The notes: generated from the sequence alone by a model not told the origin. A stretch of DNA of 47,213 nt from PBB1 sp046154125 (GCA_046154125.1 JBJXEJ010000050.1:1-47213); one strand, 5' to 3'. Numbered from the stretch's first letter, positions 17,088 to 25,820 are shown. Program-made: numbers and translations.

Positions 17088-17189
17088 GAAGACCAGTCGA
17101 GGGGTTCGTTGGACGGGCGCGCAGTTTACTACCCGGGGGTCGGCCGGGCGGTTCCTGGAGTGCGTGCCCCCCCGAGAGGTTGTACCGCC

Positions 17190-17828
17190 TCAAGTTCCCT
17201 TTTCGAGCGACTGGGCCAGCGCCTGGGCTTGCGCCTTGGCCTGCGCACGCGAGGCGGTGTCGGCTTCGGGGCCGAAAAGCGTCTTGTCGACCGTCACGTT
17301 GTGGAACGCGGTGATGCCGACCATGCGCGCCCACATCGACATGTAGGACACCTGGTGGTCGTAGACCGACGCCGGAAAATCGTCCCCGAGCGCCACGCCG
17401 CGGGCAGCCACCAGCACCATGGTTCGACCACCCAGCATGCCGATCAGGCCGCGCTCGTCGAAGGTGAACAGGGTGTCCTTCTGTGTGACGGCGTCGATCA
17501 GGTGCTTCAAGCGGTAGGGGATGCCGAAGTTCCACATCGGTACGCTGAAGACGATCACGTCGGCGCGGTGGAATCGCTGGCCCAGCGCCTCGATGTCGGC
17601 CCACACCTTCGCTTCGTCTGCGTTGCGCTCACGCCCCTCGAGGCCGGCGTACTTCGATTCCAGTGCGGCGCCGTCGAACTCAGGCAGCTTGGTGGACCAG
17701 ACGTCCAGCGTGTCCACGGTGCCCTGCTGCTGGCGTGCGCTCCAGGTGTCGATGAACGCCCGCGCCACCTCGATGGAGGCGGAGCGCTGCTTGCGTGGAG
17801 AACCTTCGATGTGCAGGAGATGTGGCAT
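17190..17828 (-). CDS. azoR: FMN-dependent NADH-azoreductase
   Basis: This is a flavodoxin-like quinone/azo reductase of 212 residues. The N-terminal phosphate loop is IEGSPRKQRSAS. The flavin-contact segment VPMWNFGIPYRLKHLIDAV matches the AzoR pattern (MYNF in E. coli), followed by TFDERGLIGMLGG. The family reduces quinones and azo dyes with NADH or NADPH through bound FMN and is thought to protect against electrophile stress. It lies on the same strand as malate synthase upstream (67 bases) and the DUF3348 gene downstream (102 bases). No regulator sits beside it, so induction cannot be judged. Confidence 0.86.
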   Translation of the reverse strand: MPHLLHIEGSPRKQRSASIEVARAFIDTWSARQQQGTVDTLDVWSTKLPEFDGAALESKYAGLEGRERNADEAKVWADIEALGQRFHRADVIVFSVPMWNFGIPYRLKHLIDAVTQKDTLFTFDERGLIGMLGGRTMVLVAARGVALGDDFPASVYDHQVSYMSMWARMVGITAFHNVTVDKTLFGPEADTASRAQAKAQAQALAQSLEKGT

Positions 17829-17895
17829 GGATCGCTCGGTCAGGAAGGGAAGAAAACGGCCGACTGTACGCGGCGCGTCTCCAGACGGACCAGCC

Positions 17896-19503
17896 TCAAA
17901 GCTCTTCGTAGAGCGGCAGTGTCAGGAACTCCTCGAACGCATCCTGCGTGCTCATCTGCTCGAAGATCTTGGCCGCGCGGTCGAACTTGCCCTCGAAGCC
18001 GCCCGCCTTGATCTTGGCCAGTTCCTCGGGAATCAGCGCGCGCACCATGTCGGCCGTGACCTTGCGGCCGTCGTCGAGCACGCCCGTGGGCGTACGGATC
18101 CACTGCCACACCTGGCTGCGGCTGATCTCGGCGGTGGCGGCGTCTTCCATCAGGTTGTGGATCGGCACACAGCCGTTGCCGGCCAGCCAGGCTCCCAGGT
18201 AGTGGATGCCGACATTGATGTTCATGCGCAGTCCGGCTTCCGTGATCGGCGCCTCGGGCTGGAAGCTCAGCAGGTCGGAGGCGGACACGCTGACCTCGGG
18301 CTTCTGCTTGTCGAACTGGTTGGGTCGGTCACCGAGCACCGCGACGAATTCCTTCATCGACGCCTCGACCAGGCCCGGGTGCGCGACCCAGCCGCCGTCG
18401 TAGCCATCGGTGGCATCGCGGCGCTTGTCGGCGATGATGCCGGCCATCGCTATCTCGTTCTTGGCAGGGTCGTTCTTGATCGGGATCAGCGCGCTCATGC
18501 CGCCGATCGCCGGGGCACCGCGCTTGTGGCAGGTCTTGAGCAGCAGCAGCGCGTAGGCGCGCATGAACGGCGCGGTCATCGTGACCTTGGCGCGATCGGC
18601 CAGGCAGAAGTCGCGGTCGAGCTTGAACTTCTTGATGCAGCTGAAGATGTAGTCCCAGCGGCCGGCGTTCAGGCCGGCGCTGTGCTCGCGCAGTTCATAC
18701 AGGATTTCTTCCATCTCGAACGCGGCGAGGATGGTCTCGATCAGCACGGTGGCCTTGATCGTGCCCTGCGGCAGGCCGAGTTCCTTCTGGGTCATCACGA
18801 ACACATCGTTCCAAAGCCGCGCTTCGAGGTGGCTCTCCATCTTCGGTAGATAGAAGTACGGGCCCGCGCCGCGTGCCAGCAGCTCCTTCGCGTTGTGGAA
18901 CATGAACAGCGCGAAATCGAAGATGCCGCCGTGCACGCGCTGGCCGTCGACCAGCACGTGCTTCTCGTCCAGGTGCCAGCCGCGCGGGCGCACCTGAAGT
19001 GTCGCGATCCGGTCGTTGAGCTTGTAGTGCTTGCCGTTCGCGTCGAGCGTGAGGGTGCGGCGGATCGCCTGGCCCAGATTGATCTGACCCTGCATCTGGT
19101 TCGCCCACAGCGGCGAATTGCTGTCCTCGAAGTCGGTCATGTAGCTGTCGGCGCCCGAGTTGAAGGCGTTGATGACCATCTTGGCGTCGACCGGTCCGGT
19201 GATCTCTACGCGTCGGCGGTGCAGCGCGGCCGGGATGGGCGCGACCTTCCAGTCGCCGTCGCGGATGTGCTTCGTTTCAGCGAGGAAATCGGGCCGCTCG
19301 CCGGCGTCCAGTCGCTGGGCGCGAACCACGCGCGCGGCCAGCAGCTTCTGGCGCGTCGGCTCGAAGCTGCGGTGCAGCTTGGCGACCAGTTCCAGCGCGG
19401 GCAGCGTCAGGATGGTTTCGAAGCCGGGCAGGATCGGTGCGTTGATCTGCAGTCCTGCAGGCAGCGACAGCGTGCTGGCCGCGGGAGTCGTGGTGGTATT
19501 CAT
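17896..19503 (-). CDS. aceB: Malate synthase A
   Basis: It condenses glyoxylate and acetyl-CoA to malate in the glyoxylate bypass; cytoplasmic. The 535-residue length fits isoform A. The family signature is REHSAGLNAGRWDYIF, followed by SCIKKF. DFEDSNSP and QIRPRGWH-type text (VRPRGWHLDEKHV) mark the active-site core. The ATG at 19503 is preferred over the TTG at 19518 because AAGGAG sits six bases before it. It begins 11 bases after the haloacid dehalogenase stop, so the two genes are very likely one transcript. No isocitrate lyase is in the window. The pairing suggests glyoxylate may also come from dehalogenated acids by way of glycolate. Confidence 0.94.
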   Translation of the reverse strand: MNTTTTPAASTLSLPAGLQINAPILPGFETILTLPALELVAKLHRSFEPTRQKLLAARVVRAQRLDAGERPDFLAETKHIRDGDWKVAPIPAALHRRRVEITGPVDAKMVINAFNSGADSYMTDFEDSNSPLWANQMQGQINLGQAIRRTLTLDANGKHYKLNDRIATLQVRPRGWHLDEKHVLVDGQRVHGGIFDFALFMFHNAKELLARGAGPYFYLPKMESHLEARLWNDVFVMTQKELGLPQGTIKATVLIETILAAFEMEEILYELREHSAGLNAGRWDYIFSCIKKFKLDRDFCLADRAKVTMTAPFMRAYALLLLKTCHKRGAPAIGGMSALIPIKNDPAKNEIAMAGIIADKRRDATDGYDGGWVAHPGLVEASMKEFVAVLGDRPNQFDKQKPEVSVSASDLLSFQPEAPITEAGLRMNINVGIHYLGAWLAGNGCVPIHNLMEDAATAEISRSQVWQWIRTPTGVLDDGRKVTADMVRALIPEELAKIKAGGFEGKFDRAAKIFEQMSTQDAFEEFLTLPLYEEL

Positions 19504-19514
19504 CGGGTTCTCCT

Positions 19515-20219
19515 TCAAGTTTCAAAAAAGCTCAGCACGTCGCGCAGGCTGCTGCCGGTGCGCGTCGGCTCCGTGCCCAGGGTCTCGGGCGGCAGACCGG
19601 CCCGGTTCACCCACAGCGTGGTGTAGCCGTACCAGGTCGCGCCCAACGCGTCCCAGCCGTTGCTGGAGACGAACAGGATGTCTTTCTCGTGCAAGTCGAA
19701 TGCCTGCGGACCCAGCGCGTACACGGCAGGGTCGGTCTTGTACTTGCGCAGCGGGTGTGCGCTGAGCAGGTGCGACAGCAAGGGGCCGAAGCCGGCGCTC
19801 TTGACGGCGACGCCCAGCATCTCGGGGTCGCCGTTGCTCAGGATGCCGGTCGGGATGCCGCGCGATTTCAGCGCGGTCAGCACCGCATGGTTCTCGGGAA
19901 AGGCGCTGAGGTGACGGTACTCGTTCATCAACCTGTCTTCGGACGGTGTGTCGAGCCCGCATCCGAGCCGCGCCGCCGCGTACTTCAGCCCTGCCCGTGT
20001 CAGCTCCCAGAATGGCTGGTAATGCTCACCCGTCGGACTGCTCATCGAGGTCAGTCGGGTGTATTCGATCTGCTTGTCGCGCCACAGCGCTGCCAGTCGC
20101 TCCCCCTGCCCCGGGAACATCTGTTCGGCCAGCGTGGCAACGCTGTACACGTCGAACAGCGTGCCGTAGGCGTCGAACAGCACGGCTTGCGGGTGAGGTC
20201 GAGGCGTGTGTGCGGACAT
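19515..20219 (-). CDS. (S)-2-haloacid dehalogenase, HAD type II
   Basis: This 234-residue HAD-fold hydrolase should turn L-2-haloacids into D-2-hydroxyacids, for example chloroacetate to glycolate. The nucleophile D16 is in LFDAYGT. Judged by eye against L-DEX, the whole catalytic set is present: D16, T20, R47, S128, K161, Y167, S185, N187 and D190. The spacing runs at a constant offset either side of one small insertion. Motifs include ILSNGD, RKYKTDPAVY and VSSNGWD. It is transcribed toward aceB, 11 bases away, and diverges from a LysR regulator across an A+T-rich gap. A phosphatase role is unlikely given the full dehalogenase set. Confidence 0.88.
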   Translation of the reverse strand: MSAHTPRPHPQAVLFDAYGTLFDVYSVATLAEQMFPGQGERLAALWRDKQIEYTRLTSMSSPTGEHYQPFWELTRAGLKYAAARLGCGLDTPSEDRLMNEYRHLSAFPENHAVLTALKSRGIPTGILSNGDPEMLGVAVKSAGFGPLLSHLLSAHPLRKYKTDPAVYALGPQAFDLHEKDILFVSSNGWDALGATWYGYTTLWVNRAGLPPETLGTEPTRTGSSLRDVLSFFET

Positions 20220-20320
20220 TCGGAAACTTTATTCCAGACTTATTCCGAGATTAATTACTGATACGACAATGCATTCATGACTATTTTGCGGGTAATTGAA
20301 CGAAGCCGGAGGTGTCGATC
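20220..20320. promoter_or_regulatory. A+T-rich divergent control region between dehalogenase and LysR genes
   Basis: This 101-base gap is clearly richer in A and T than the rest of the window. It contains two direct copies of TTATTCC (20229-20235 and 20240-20246), whose starts are 11 bases apart, close to one helical turn. It also holds ATTAATTA at 20250-20257 and the palindrome AATGCATT at 20269-20276. The setting is classic for LysR control of a divergent operon. Which element the regulator binds is not known. GGAGG at 20308-20312 is the ribosome binding site for the LysR gene. Confidence 0.55.
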
Positions 20321-21241
20321 GTGGACAAGCTGAAGCAGATCGAGTCGTTCGCCCAGGCGGCGACCAAGGGCAGCCTGACCGCAGCTGCGATTGCCGAAGG
20401 CGTCGCGCCGGCGGTCATCGGGCGGCGCATCGACGCGCTGGAAGGCCGGCTGGGCGTGAAACTGATGGTGCGCACCACCCGCCGCATCACGCTGACGCAC
20501 GAAGGCAGCGCGTTCCTTGAGGACTGCCAGAGAGTGCTGGCGGACCTGAGCAACGCCGAGGCGAGCGTCAGCGCTGGTGGCGTCAAGGCCAGCGGTTACA
20601 TCCGCATCACCGCCCCGGCGGGGTTCGGACGCCGGCACGTGGCGACGCTGGTGCCGAGCTTCATCGGGCTGCATCCGGATGTGAACGTGTCGCTGAGCCT
20701 CAGCGACCGCATCGTCGACATCGTCAACGAAGGCGTTGACTGCGCGGTGCGGGTCGGCGACCTGCCCGACAGCAGCCTGGTCAGTGTGCGCTTGGCCGAC
20801 AACCGCCGGCTCTGCGTGGCGTCACCGGCCTACCTGCAACGTGCCGGCACGCCGATCCATCCCGGCGATCTGTACCAGCACGAGTGTCTGACTTTCAGCA
20901 GTGATGCGAGTCAGCCACGTGGATGGGCTTTCACCATAGATGGAGTAATCACTCACTTGAGGGCGCGTGGCCGGGTCGACTGCAGTGATGGCCAGGTGCT
21001 GCATGAGTGGTGTCTGGCCGGTCTGGGCATCGCCTGGCGCTCGCTGTGGGAGGTCGAGCAGGATGTGGCCGCTGGTCGTCTCGTCAGCGTGCTCGACGAG
21101 TTCGCGGCGCCGCCCAACGGCATCTATGCGGTGTTCCCGCAACGCAAGCACCTGCCGCTGCGGGTGCGCCTGTGGATCGACTTCCTGAAGCACACCTACG
21201 GCGACGTCGCCTACTGGACGGCGGCGTCGGCGCAGGTGTGA
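20321..21241 (+). CDS. LysR-family transcriptional regulator
   Basis: This 306-residue protein has an N-terminal winged helix (residues about 1-60: GSLTAAAIAEGVAPAVIGRRIDALEGRLGVKLMVRTTRRITLTHEG) and a LysR substrate-binding domain (SGYIRITAPAGFGRRHVATLVP onward). The start is chosen as GTG at 20321 because GGAGG lies eight bases ahead; a GTG three codons earlier overlaps that site. The DNA-recognition helix reads VAPAVIGRRIDALE rather than the common VSQPAVSRQI. It is divergent from the dehalogenase-aceB pair and is the likely regulator of it, perhaps responding to glycolate, glyoxylate or a haloacid. The effector is not known. Confidence 0.9.
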   Translation: MDKLKQIESFAQAATKGSLTAAAIAEGVAPAVIGRRIDALEGRLGVKLMVRTTRRITLTHEGSAFLEDCQRVLADLSNAEASVSAGGVKASGYIRITAPAGFGRRHVATLVPSFIGLHPDVNVSLSLSDRIVDIVNEGVDCAVRVGDLPDSSLVSVRLADNRRLCVASPAYLQRAGTPIHPGDLYQHECLTFSSDASQPRGWAFTIDGVITHLRARGRVDCSDGQVLHEWCLAGLGIAWRSLWEVEQDVAAGRLVSVLDEFAAPPNGIYAVFPQRKHLPLRVRLWIDFLKHTYGDVAYWTAASAQV

Positions 21242-21265
21242 GGCTGTGCGACCTGCCTGTGTCCG

Positions 21266-21583
21266 TCAGGCGCTCAGGCAACTCTTCATGAATGCCTTGC
21301 GCTCGTCGCCCTTCTTGCCCTTGGCATCGGCATTGCAGGTTTTCATCTTGTCCTGTTGTGTTTGCTTCTTGGCGGACAGGCAGGACTTCATGAATGTCTT
21401 GCGTTCGTCACCCTTCTTGTCGCCAGCTTCGGTATTGCAATTGGCCATCTTGCTCTGCTGCTTGCCCATTGCGGGGGCACTCGCGGCGGCGGCCATGTCG
21501 GGCGCTTCCTTGTGGCTGTTGGCATAAGCGGTACCGGACAGGGCGGCGGCGCTCAGGGTCAGCGCGATCATCAGGTTTTTCAT
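21266..21583 (-). CDS. PsiF-repeat secreted protein
   Basis: This 105-residue protein has a signal peptide (MKNLMIALTLSAAALSGTAYA, likely cut near residue 21) and two PsiF repeats at about residues 45-71 and 79-105. The second copy is close to identical to the first, both ending MKSCLSA with KKGDERK before it. Each has paired cysteines, suggesting two small disulphide units in the periplasm. PsiF in E. coli is phosphate-starvation-induced, but its function is unknown. A good ribosome binding site (GAGGA, six bases before ATG) fixes the start. It ends 24 bases from the LysR stop, convergently. Confidence 0.85.
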   Translation of the reverse strand: MKNLMIALTLSAAALSGTAYANSHKEAPDMAAAASAPAMGKQQSKMANCNTEAGDKKGDERKTFMKSCLSAKKQTQQDKMKTCNADAKGKKGDERKAFMKSCLSA

Positions 21584-21734
21584 GGAATGTCCTCGTGGAT
21601 TGGTGGAGTCGTGAAGCAATGCTGGACCGCATTCGAACGACACGTGGCCGCGGCAGCAGCCTCCACAACGCGCCAGCTCGTCAGTCGGTGCACATGCGCC
21701 AGCGATGCACGACGCCAACCGAGTCTGCCGAGGA

Positions 21735-23150
21735 TCAGAGAATCCGTCGCGGGTGCGCCAGGGCCTCGTGGGCTGCGTGCAGCCGACGCACCAGCACGCG
21801 GATGAATGCGTCGTCGAACAGGTGCCGACAGTTCGGGCTCACCTGAGCCAGCGTTTCCGGAACGAACGAGATCGTCGTCGCCTGCTCGCTGACGAGCACG
21901 TCGGTGCTGTGGCGTCGCAAGTCGGGGCTCGGTGCGAGGTACGCCATCTCGCCGACCGATGTGCCGGCACCCAGCACGGCGGCCTTGTTGCCCTCGCGGA
22001 ACACCTCCAACTCGCCCTGGGCGATGATGTGGAAAGTTCGTCCTTCCTCCCCCTTGCGGTAAAGCGCGTGACCGACAGGAAAACGTTGCCACCGCGCGCG
22101 GTGCACCACCTCCCACAGTTCCACGTCGCCGAAGCTGGCGAAGAATTCCAGCTTGCGCAGCATGTTGAAGCGCTCGGAGTCGAGCACGCCTTGCAACTGG
22201 CCGCGCGGTACCTCCTGGTTGGCGATCAGGCCAGACAGTGCCTGCGCGAACGCATCCCAGTCGGGATACCGGTCCTGCGGGTGCTTGGCCAGTGCGCGCT
22301 GGATCACGGCGTCCACGGCGACGCCAACGCCATCGCGCATCCCGACCAGCGAGGCCGGCGTCGCGTGGTAGATCTGATGCATCATGGCTGACTGCACCTG
22401 CGCGTCGAATGGAGGACGTCCGGCGATCAGGTGGTAAAGGACCGCCCCCAGCGAGTACATGTCCGCCCGGCAGTCGAGTGTGCTGCCGTCGAGCTGTTCA
22501 GGCGACATGTAGGCCAGCGAACCCACGCGGTAGACCTGGGTCACGTCCGAATCGAGGTTCAGCACGCTCCCGAAATCGGAAATCTTCACGTCGGTGATGG
22601 CACCGTTGGTCAGCACCGTGAGCACATTGGCCGGTTTCACGTCGCGGTGGATCAGTCCCTGCCGGTAGACGTAACCGAGCGCCATGGCGCACTTGAACCC
22701 GATTTCGACGATGAGCTCCAGCGCCAGCAACTGGTCGGCGCGGCAGTACGGCCTCAGCGTCGTGCCGGCCACGTATTCCATCACCAAGTATTGGCTGGCG
22801 GGGTCGGACACCGCGTCATAGATCTTCACGACGTTGGGGTGCTGAAGTCGGCCGACCAAGGCGGCTTCTGCGGCGAAAAAGCGCTCGCTGTAGCGATTGG
22901 CTGCAGCATCGGAAGAGGTCGCGGCACGCACCCGCTTGATCGCGACATCCCGCCCCTGGAACTCGTCGCGACACAGGTAGACCTCGCTGGTGGCGCCCTC
23001 GCCGAGCTTGCGCAGCACTGGGTACTTGCCGATCTGCTCCGGCAGTGACTTGATCGGGTCCGGCACCACCGGCGGCCGCGTCGGTGCGGAATCGGTCGTG
23101 ATGTCGACTGTCGTGTCCGTGGGTCGGCTGGCGGTACTGGTAAGGGCCAT
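21735..23150 (-). CDS. Ser/Thr protein kinase with C-terminal cyclic-nucleotide-binding domain
   Basis: This cytoplasmic protein has 471 residues. The Hanks-type kinase domain spans about 44-310: glycine loop GEGATSEVY, VAIK lysine K72, HRDVKPANV with catalytic D170, DFG at 192-194, and SPEQL. The C-terminal part, about 334-445, is a cNMP-binding-type beta roll (YRKGEEGRTFHIIAQGELEVF; GTSVGEMAYL). Its phosphate cassette continues as DLRRHSTDVLV, which is not a clean RxA(S/T), so cyclic-nucleotide binding is uncertain. No membrane helix is seen. ATG at 23150 is used; a GTG at 23186 would add 12 residues. Neither start has a clear ribosome binding site. It diverges from argS. Confidence 0.87.
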   Translation of the reverse strand: MALTSTASRPTDTTVDITTDSAPTRPPVVPDPIKSLPEQIGKYPVLRKLGEGATSEVYLCRDEFQGRDVAIKRVRAATSSDAAANRYSERFFAAEAALVGRLQHPNVVKIYDAVSDPASQYLVMEYVAGTTLRPYCRADQLLALELIVEIGFKCAMALGYVYRQGLIHRDVKPANVLTVLTNGAITDVKISDFGSVLNLDSDVTQVYRVGSLAYMSPEQLDGSTLDCRADMYSLGAVLYHLIAGRPPFDAQVQSAMMHQIYHATPASLVGMRDGVGVAVDAVIQRALAKHPQDRYPDWDAFAQALSGLIANQEVPRGQLQGVLDSERFNMLRKLEFFASFGDVELWEVVHRARWQRFPVGHALYRKGEEGRTFHIIAQGELEVFREGNKAAVLGAGTSVGEMAYLAPSPDLRRHSTDVLVSEQATTISFVPETLAQVSPNCRHLFDDAFIRVLVRRLHAAHEALAHPRRIL

Positions 23151-23307
23151 GGTCGTCGGCTGAAGTGAAAGGCGGCAACGCCGCACCCGCAGTGCCGCGT
23201 CGGTGGATGCTCTCCCACCGGCGCCCTGTCGATAGCGGTGAACAAGCGCCTAATCACCCCTCAAACCGCTGCGATGGCGCTCCGGCGTTCGAAACAGGGC
23301 CGAAACG

Positions 23308-23313
23308 TAGAAT
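23308..23313 (+). promoter_or_regulatory. Possible -10 element of argS
   Basis: TAGAAT, five of six bases matching TATAAT, lies six bases before the argS ATG. If used, the transcript would have almost no leader. No good -35 is visible at the normal distance, so the call is weak. Confidence 0.25.
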
Positions 23314-23319
23314 CTGCAG

Positions 23320-25032
23320 ATGATTGAAGCGAAACAAGACCTGTTGAAGGCACTCGCCTCAGCGATCGAGGAAGTCAGTCCGGCGAGCCCCCTGAAGGCC
23401 GCGTTCGAATCGCCGAAGCTGGCCGCGCATGGCGACCTGGCGTGCACCTCGGCAATGCAGCTGGCCAAGCCGTTGAAGAAGAACCCTCGCGAGGTGGCGC
23501 AGGCGCTGATCGCTGCTCTCGAGCGCCACCCTGCCGTGCGGCGCCATGTCGAATCGTTCGAGATCGCCGGGCCCGGTTTCATCAACCTGCGGTTGCATGC
23601 CTCTGCGCGACAGGCCGTGGTGCGTGAGGTGCTGGCGGCTGGCGCCTGTTTCGGGCGACAGGCGCCCAACGCCCAGCATGTGCTGGTCGAGTTTGTCTCT
23701 GCGAATCCGACGGGTCCGCTGCACGTCGGTCACGGACGCCAGGCCGCGCTCGGCGACGCGATCTGCAATCTTTTCGAGACTCAGGGCTGGGGCGTTCGGC
23801 GCGAGTTCTATTACAACGATGCAGGCGTGCAGATCGCCACGTTGGCCGCATCAACGCAGGCGCGTTTGCGTGGCTACCAGCCCGGCGATCCGCAATGGCC
23901 GGAGTCGGCCTACAACGGCGATTACATCGCTGACATCGCAGCCGATTTTTCGGCGCGCAAGACGGTGAAGGCCGACGACCGCGAGTTCACTGCGTCGGGC
24001 GATGTCAACGACCTCGACGGCATTCGCCAGTTCGCGGTGGCCTACCTGCGCCACGAACAGGATCTGGATCTGCAGGCCTTCGGCGTGCGTTTCGACCATT
24101 ACTTTCTGGAGTCCAGTCTGTACGCGAACGGCCAGGTGGAAGCCACCGTCGCGCGGCTGGTTGCCGCCGGCAAGACCTACGAGCAGGACGGCGCGCTGTG
24201 GCTGCGCAGCACCGACTACGGCGACGACAAGGACCGCGTGATGCGCAAGTCGTCACCCCTCGGCGCTGCGTCGACCGATGTCGCCCAGTACACGTATTTC
24301 GTGCCAGATGTTGCATACCACATCAGCAAGTTCGAGCGCGGCTACACCAAGGCCATCAACATCCAGGGCGGCGATCACCACGGCACCATCGCCCGGGTGC
24401 GCGCCGGGCTGCAGGCGGCCGGCGTCGGCATCGAGCCCGGCTACCCCGACTACGTGCTGCACAAGATGGTCACGGTGATGAAGGGCGGCGAGGAAGTCAA
24501 GATCTCCAAGCGGGCCGGTTCCTATGTGACGCTGCGCGACCTGATCGACTGGACGAGCCGCGACGCCGTGCGCTTTTTCCTGATCAGTCGCAAGGCCGAC
24601 ACCGAGTTCACCTTCGATGTCGATCTGGCGCTCAAGCAGAACGACGAGAACCCGGTCTTCTATGTCCAGTATGCACATGCGCGCATCTGCTCGGTGATCC
24701 AGCAGTACGTCGACAGGGGCGGTGAGCGGGCTGCCATCGAACATGCCGACTTGTCATTGCTCACCGCGCCGACCGAAACCGCGCTGATGCTCAAGCTGGC
24801 CGACTATCCATCGATGCTCTCGGGCGCCGCGAGCAGCCTGGCTCCGCACGACGTGACTTTCTATCTGCGCGATGTCGCCAGTGCCTTCCACAGTTATTAC
24901 GGCGCCGAGCGTTTTCTCGTCGACGACGATGCCGCGCTGACCCGGGCGCGCCTGGCGCTGCTCAGCGCCACCCGCCAGGTGCTGCGCAATGCCCTGACCG
25001 TGCTGGGTGTCAGCGCACCCGAGAAAATGTGA
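23320..25032 (+). CDS. argS: Arginyl-tRNA synthetase
   Basis: It charges tRNA-Arg with arginine in the cytoplasm. The 570-residue class I enzyme begins with the N-terminal additional domain. The HIGH motif appears as HVGHG inside ANPTGPLHVGHGR. The KMSKS-like loop is KISKRAG after VMKGGEEV. The C-terminal DALR-type anticodon domain includes HARICSVIQQY and a basic end. ATG at 23320 gives the usual MIEAKQDLLKALASAI start. Its final Met codon and stop overlap a GTG that could start the SPOR gene, so argS and the SPOR gene are likely cotranscribed. Confidence 0.96.
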   Translation: MIEAKQDLLKALASAIEEVSPASPLKAAFESPKLAAHGDLACTSAMQLAKPLKKNPREVAQALIAALERHPAVRRHVESFEIAGPGFINLRLHASARQAVVREVLAAGACFGRQAPNAQHVLVEFVSANPTGPLHVGHGRQAALGDAICNLFETQGWGVRREFYYNDAGVQIATLAASTQARLRGYQPGDPQWPESAYNGDYIADIAADFSARKTVKADDREFTASGDVNDLDGIRQFAVAYLRHEQDLDLQAFGVRFDHYFLESSLYANGQVEATVARLVAAGKTYEQDGALWLRSTDYGDDKDRVMRKSSPLGAASTDVAQYTYFVPDVAYHISKFERGYTKAINIQGGDHHGTIARVRAGLQAAGVGIEPGYPDYVLHKMVTVMKGGEEVKISKRAGSYVTLRDLIDWTSRDAVRFFLISRKADTEFTFDVDLALKQNDENPVFYVQYAHARICSVIQQYVDRGGERAAIEHADLSLLTAPTETALMLKLADYPSMLSGAASSLAPHDVTFYLRDVASAFHSYYGAERFLVDDDAALTRARLALLSATRQVLRNALTVLGVSAPEKM

Positions 25033-25040
25033 GTCCTGCC

Positions 25041-25676
25041 ATGCGAACCCGCGCGCGCGTCAACCCCTCCTTGTTCCGTCAACGCGGCGGGTTCTTCACC
25101 GGCGTGATCGTCGGACTGCTGATCGGCCTGGCGCTGGCGCTCGGTGTCGCGCTTTACGTGACGAAGGTGCCCGTGCCTTTTCTCGACAAGGTGCCCCAGC
25201 GTACCGAGGAACAGGATGCGGCAGAGCGCGAGAAGAACAAGAACTGGGATCCGAACGCGCCGCTGGCGGGCAAGAACCCGGCCAAGCCGGCTTCGGCCGC
25301 GGCTGCCGCCTCTGCACCGGCGAGCACCTACACCACCGTTGCGCGCGATCCGGCCAGCATCCTGGCGGATCGCCCGGTGCCGGGTGCGGCGGCTTCGAGC
25401 AAATCGCCGGCGCCTCTGTCCACCGGATCGGCCGAAGAAGCGTTCAGTTATTTCGTGCAGACAGGTGCCTATGCCAGTGCCGAGGATGCGGAGTCACAGC
25501 GGGGGAAACTGGCGCTGTTGGGCTACGCGGCCCGCGTCACCGAGCGGGAGCAGTCCGGCCGCACGGTGCATCGGGTGCGGCTGGGCCCCTTCGACGAGAA
25601 GGTCGAGGCGGACAGCACCAAGGAGAAACTGGTGGCGGCGGGTTTGGAGGCGGTTCTCGTTCGAGCCCCCAAATGA
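25041..25676 (+). CDS. SPOR-domain membrane protein
   Basis: This 211-residue protein has one N-terminal membrane helix (GFFTGVIVGLLIGLALALGVALYVT), a Pro/Ala/Ser-rich periplasmic linker, and a C-terminal SPOR domain (SYFVQTGAYASAEDAESQRGKLALLGY). SPOR domains bind denuded glycan strands at the division septum, as in FtsN and DedD. FtsN-like tail features such as a basic cytoplasmic start (MRTRARVN) are present. I use ATG at 25041; the GTG at 25029 that overlaps the argS stop is an equal alternative and adds four residues. It is part of the argS-SPOR-dsbA order common in Burkholderiales. Confidence 0.85.
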   Translation: MRTRARVNPSLFRQRGGFFTGVIVGLLIGLALALGVALYVTKVPVPFLDKVPQRTEEQDAAEREKNKNWDPNAPLAGKNPAKPASAAAAASAPASTYTTVARDPASILADRPVPGAAASSKSPAPLSTGSAEEAFSYFVQTGAYASAEDAESQRGKLALLGYAARVTEREQSGRTVHRVRLGPFDEKVEADSTKEKLVAAGLEAVLVRAPK

Positions 25677-25718
25677 GAACGGGCATGCGCCTGACGCTGT
25701 AACGATGCTGGCGGAGGG

Positions 25719-25736
25719 GGCCGAACTTTTCGGGCC
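25719..25736 (+). terminator. Hairpin after the SPOR gene
   Basis: CCGAA-CTT-TTCGG forms a 5-bp stem with a 3-base loop, extended by an outer GG/CC pair with one bulged base. It lies 43 bases after the SPOR gene stop and before dsbA. The downstream sequence has scattered Ts but no clean run, so termination is only possible. Confidence 0.3.
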
Positions 25737-25820
25737 CGCCGTCACTCAGTCGGGTTTGGTGAGTTTGTTTCAGCATGCCCATCGTCTGCTGCAATGGGAT
25801 ACGCGAAGGAATCGAGGATC

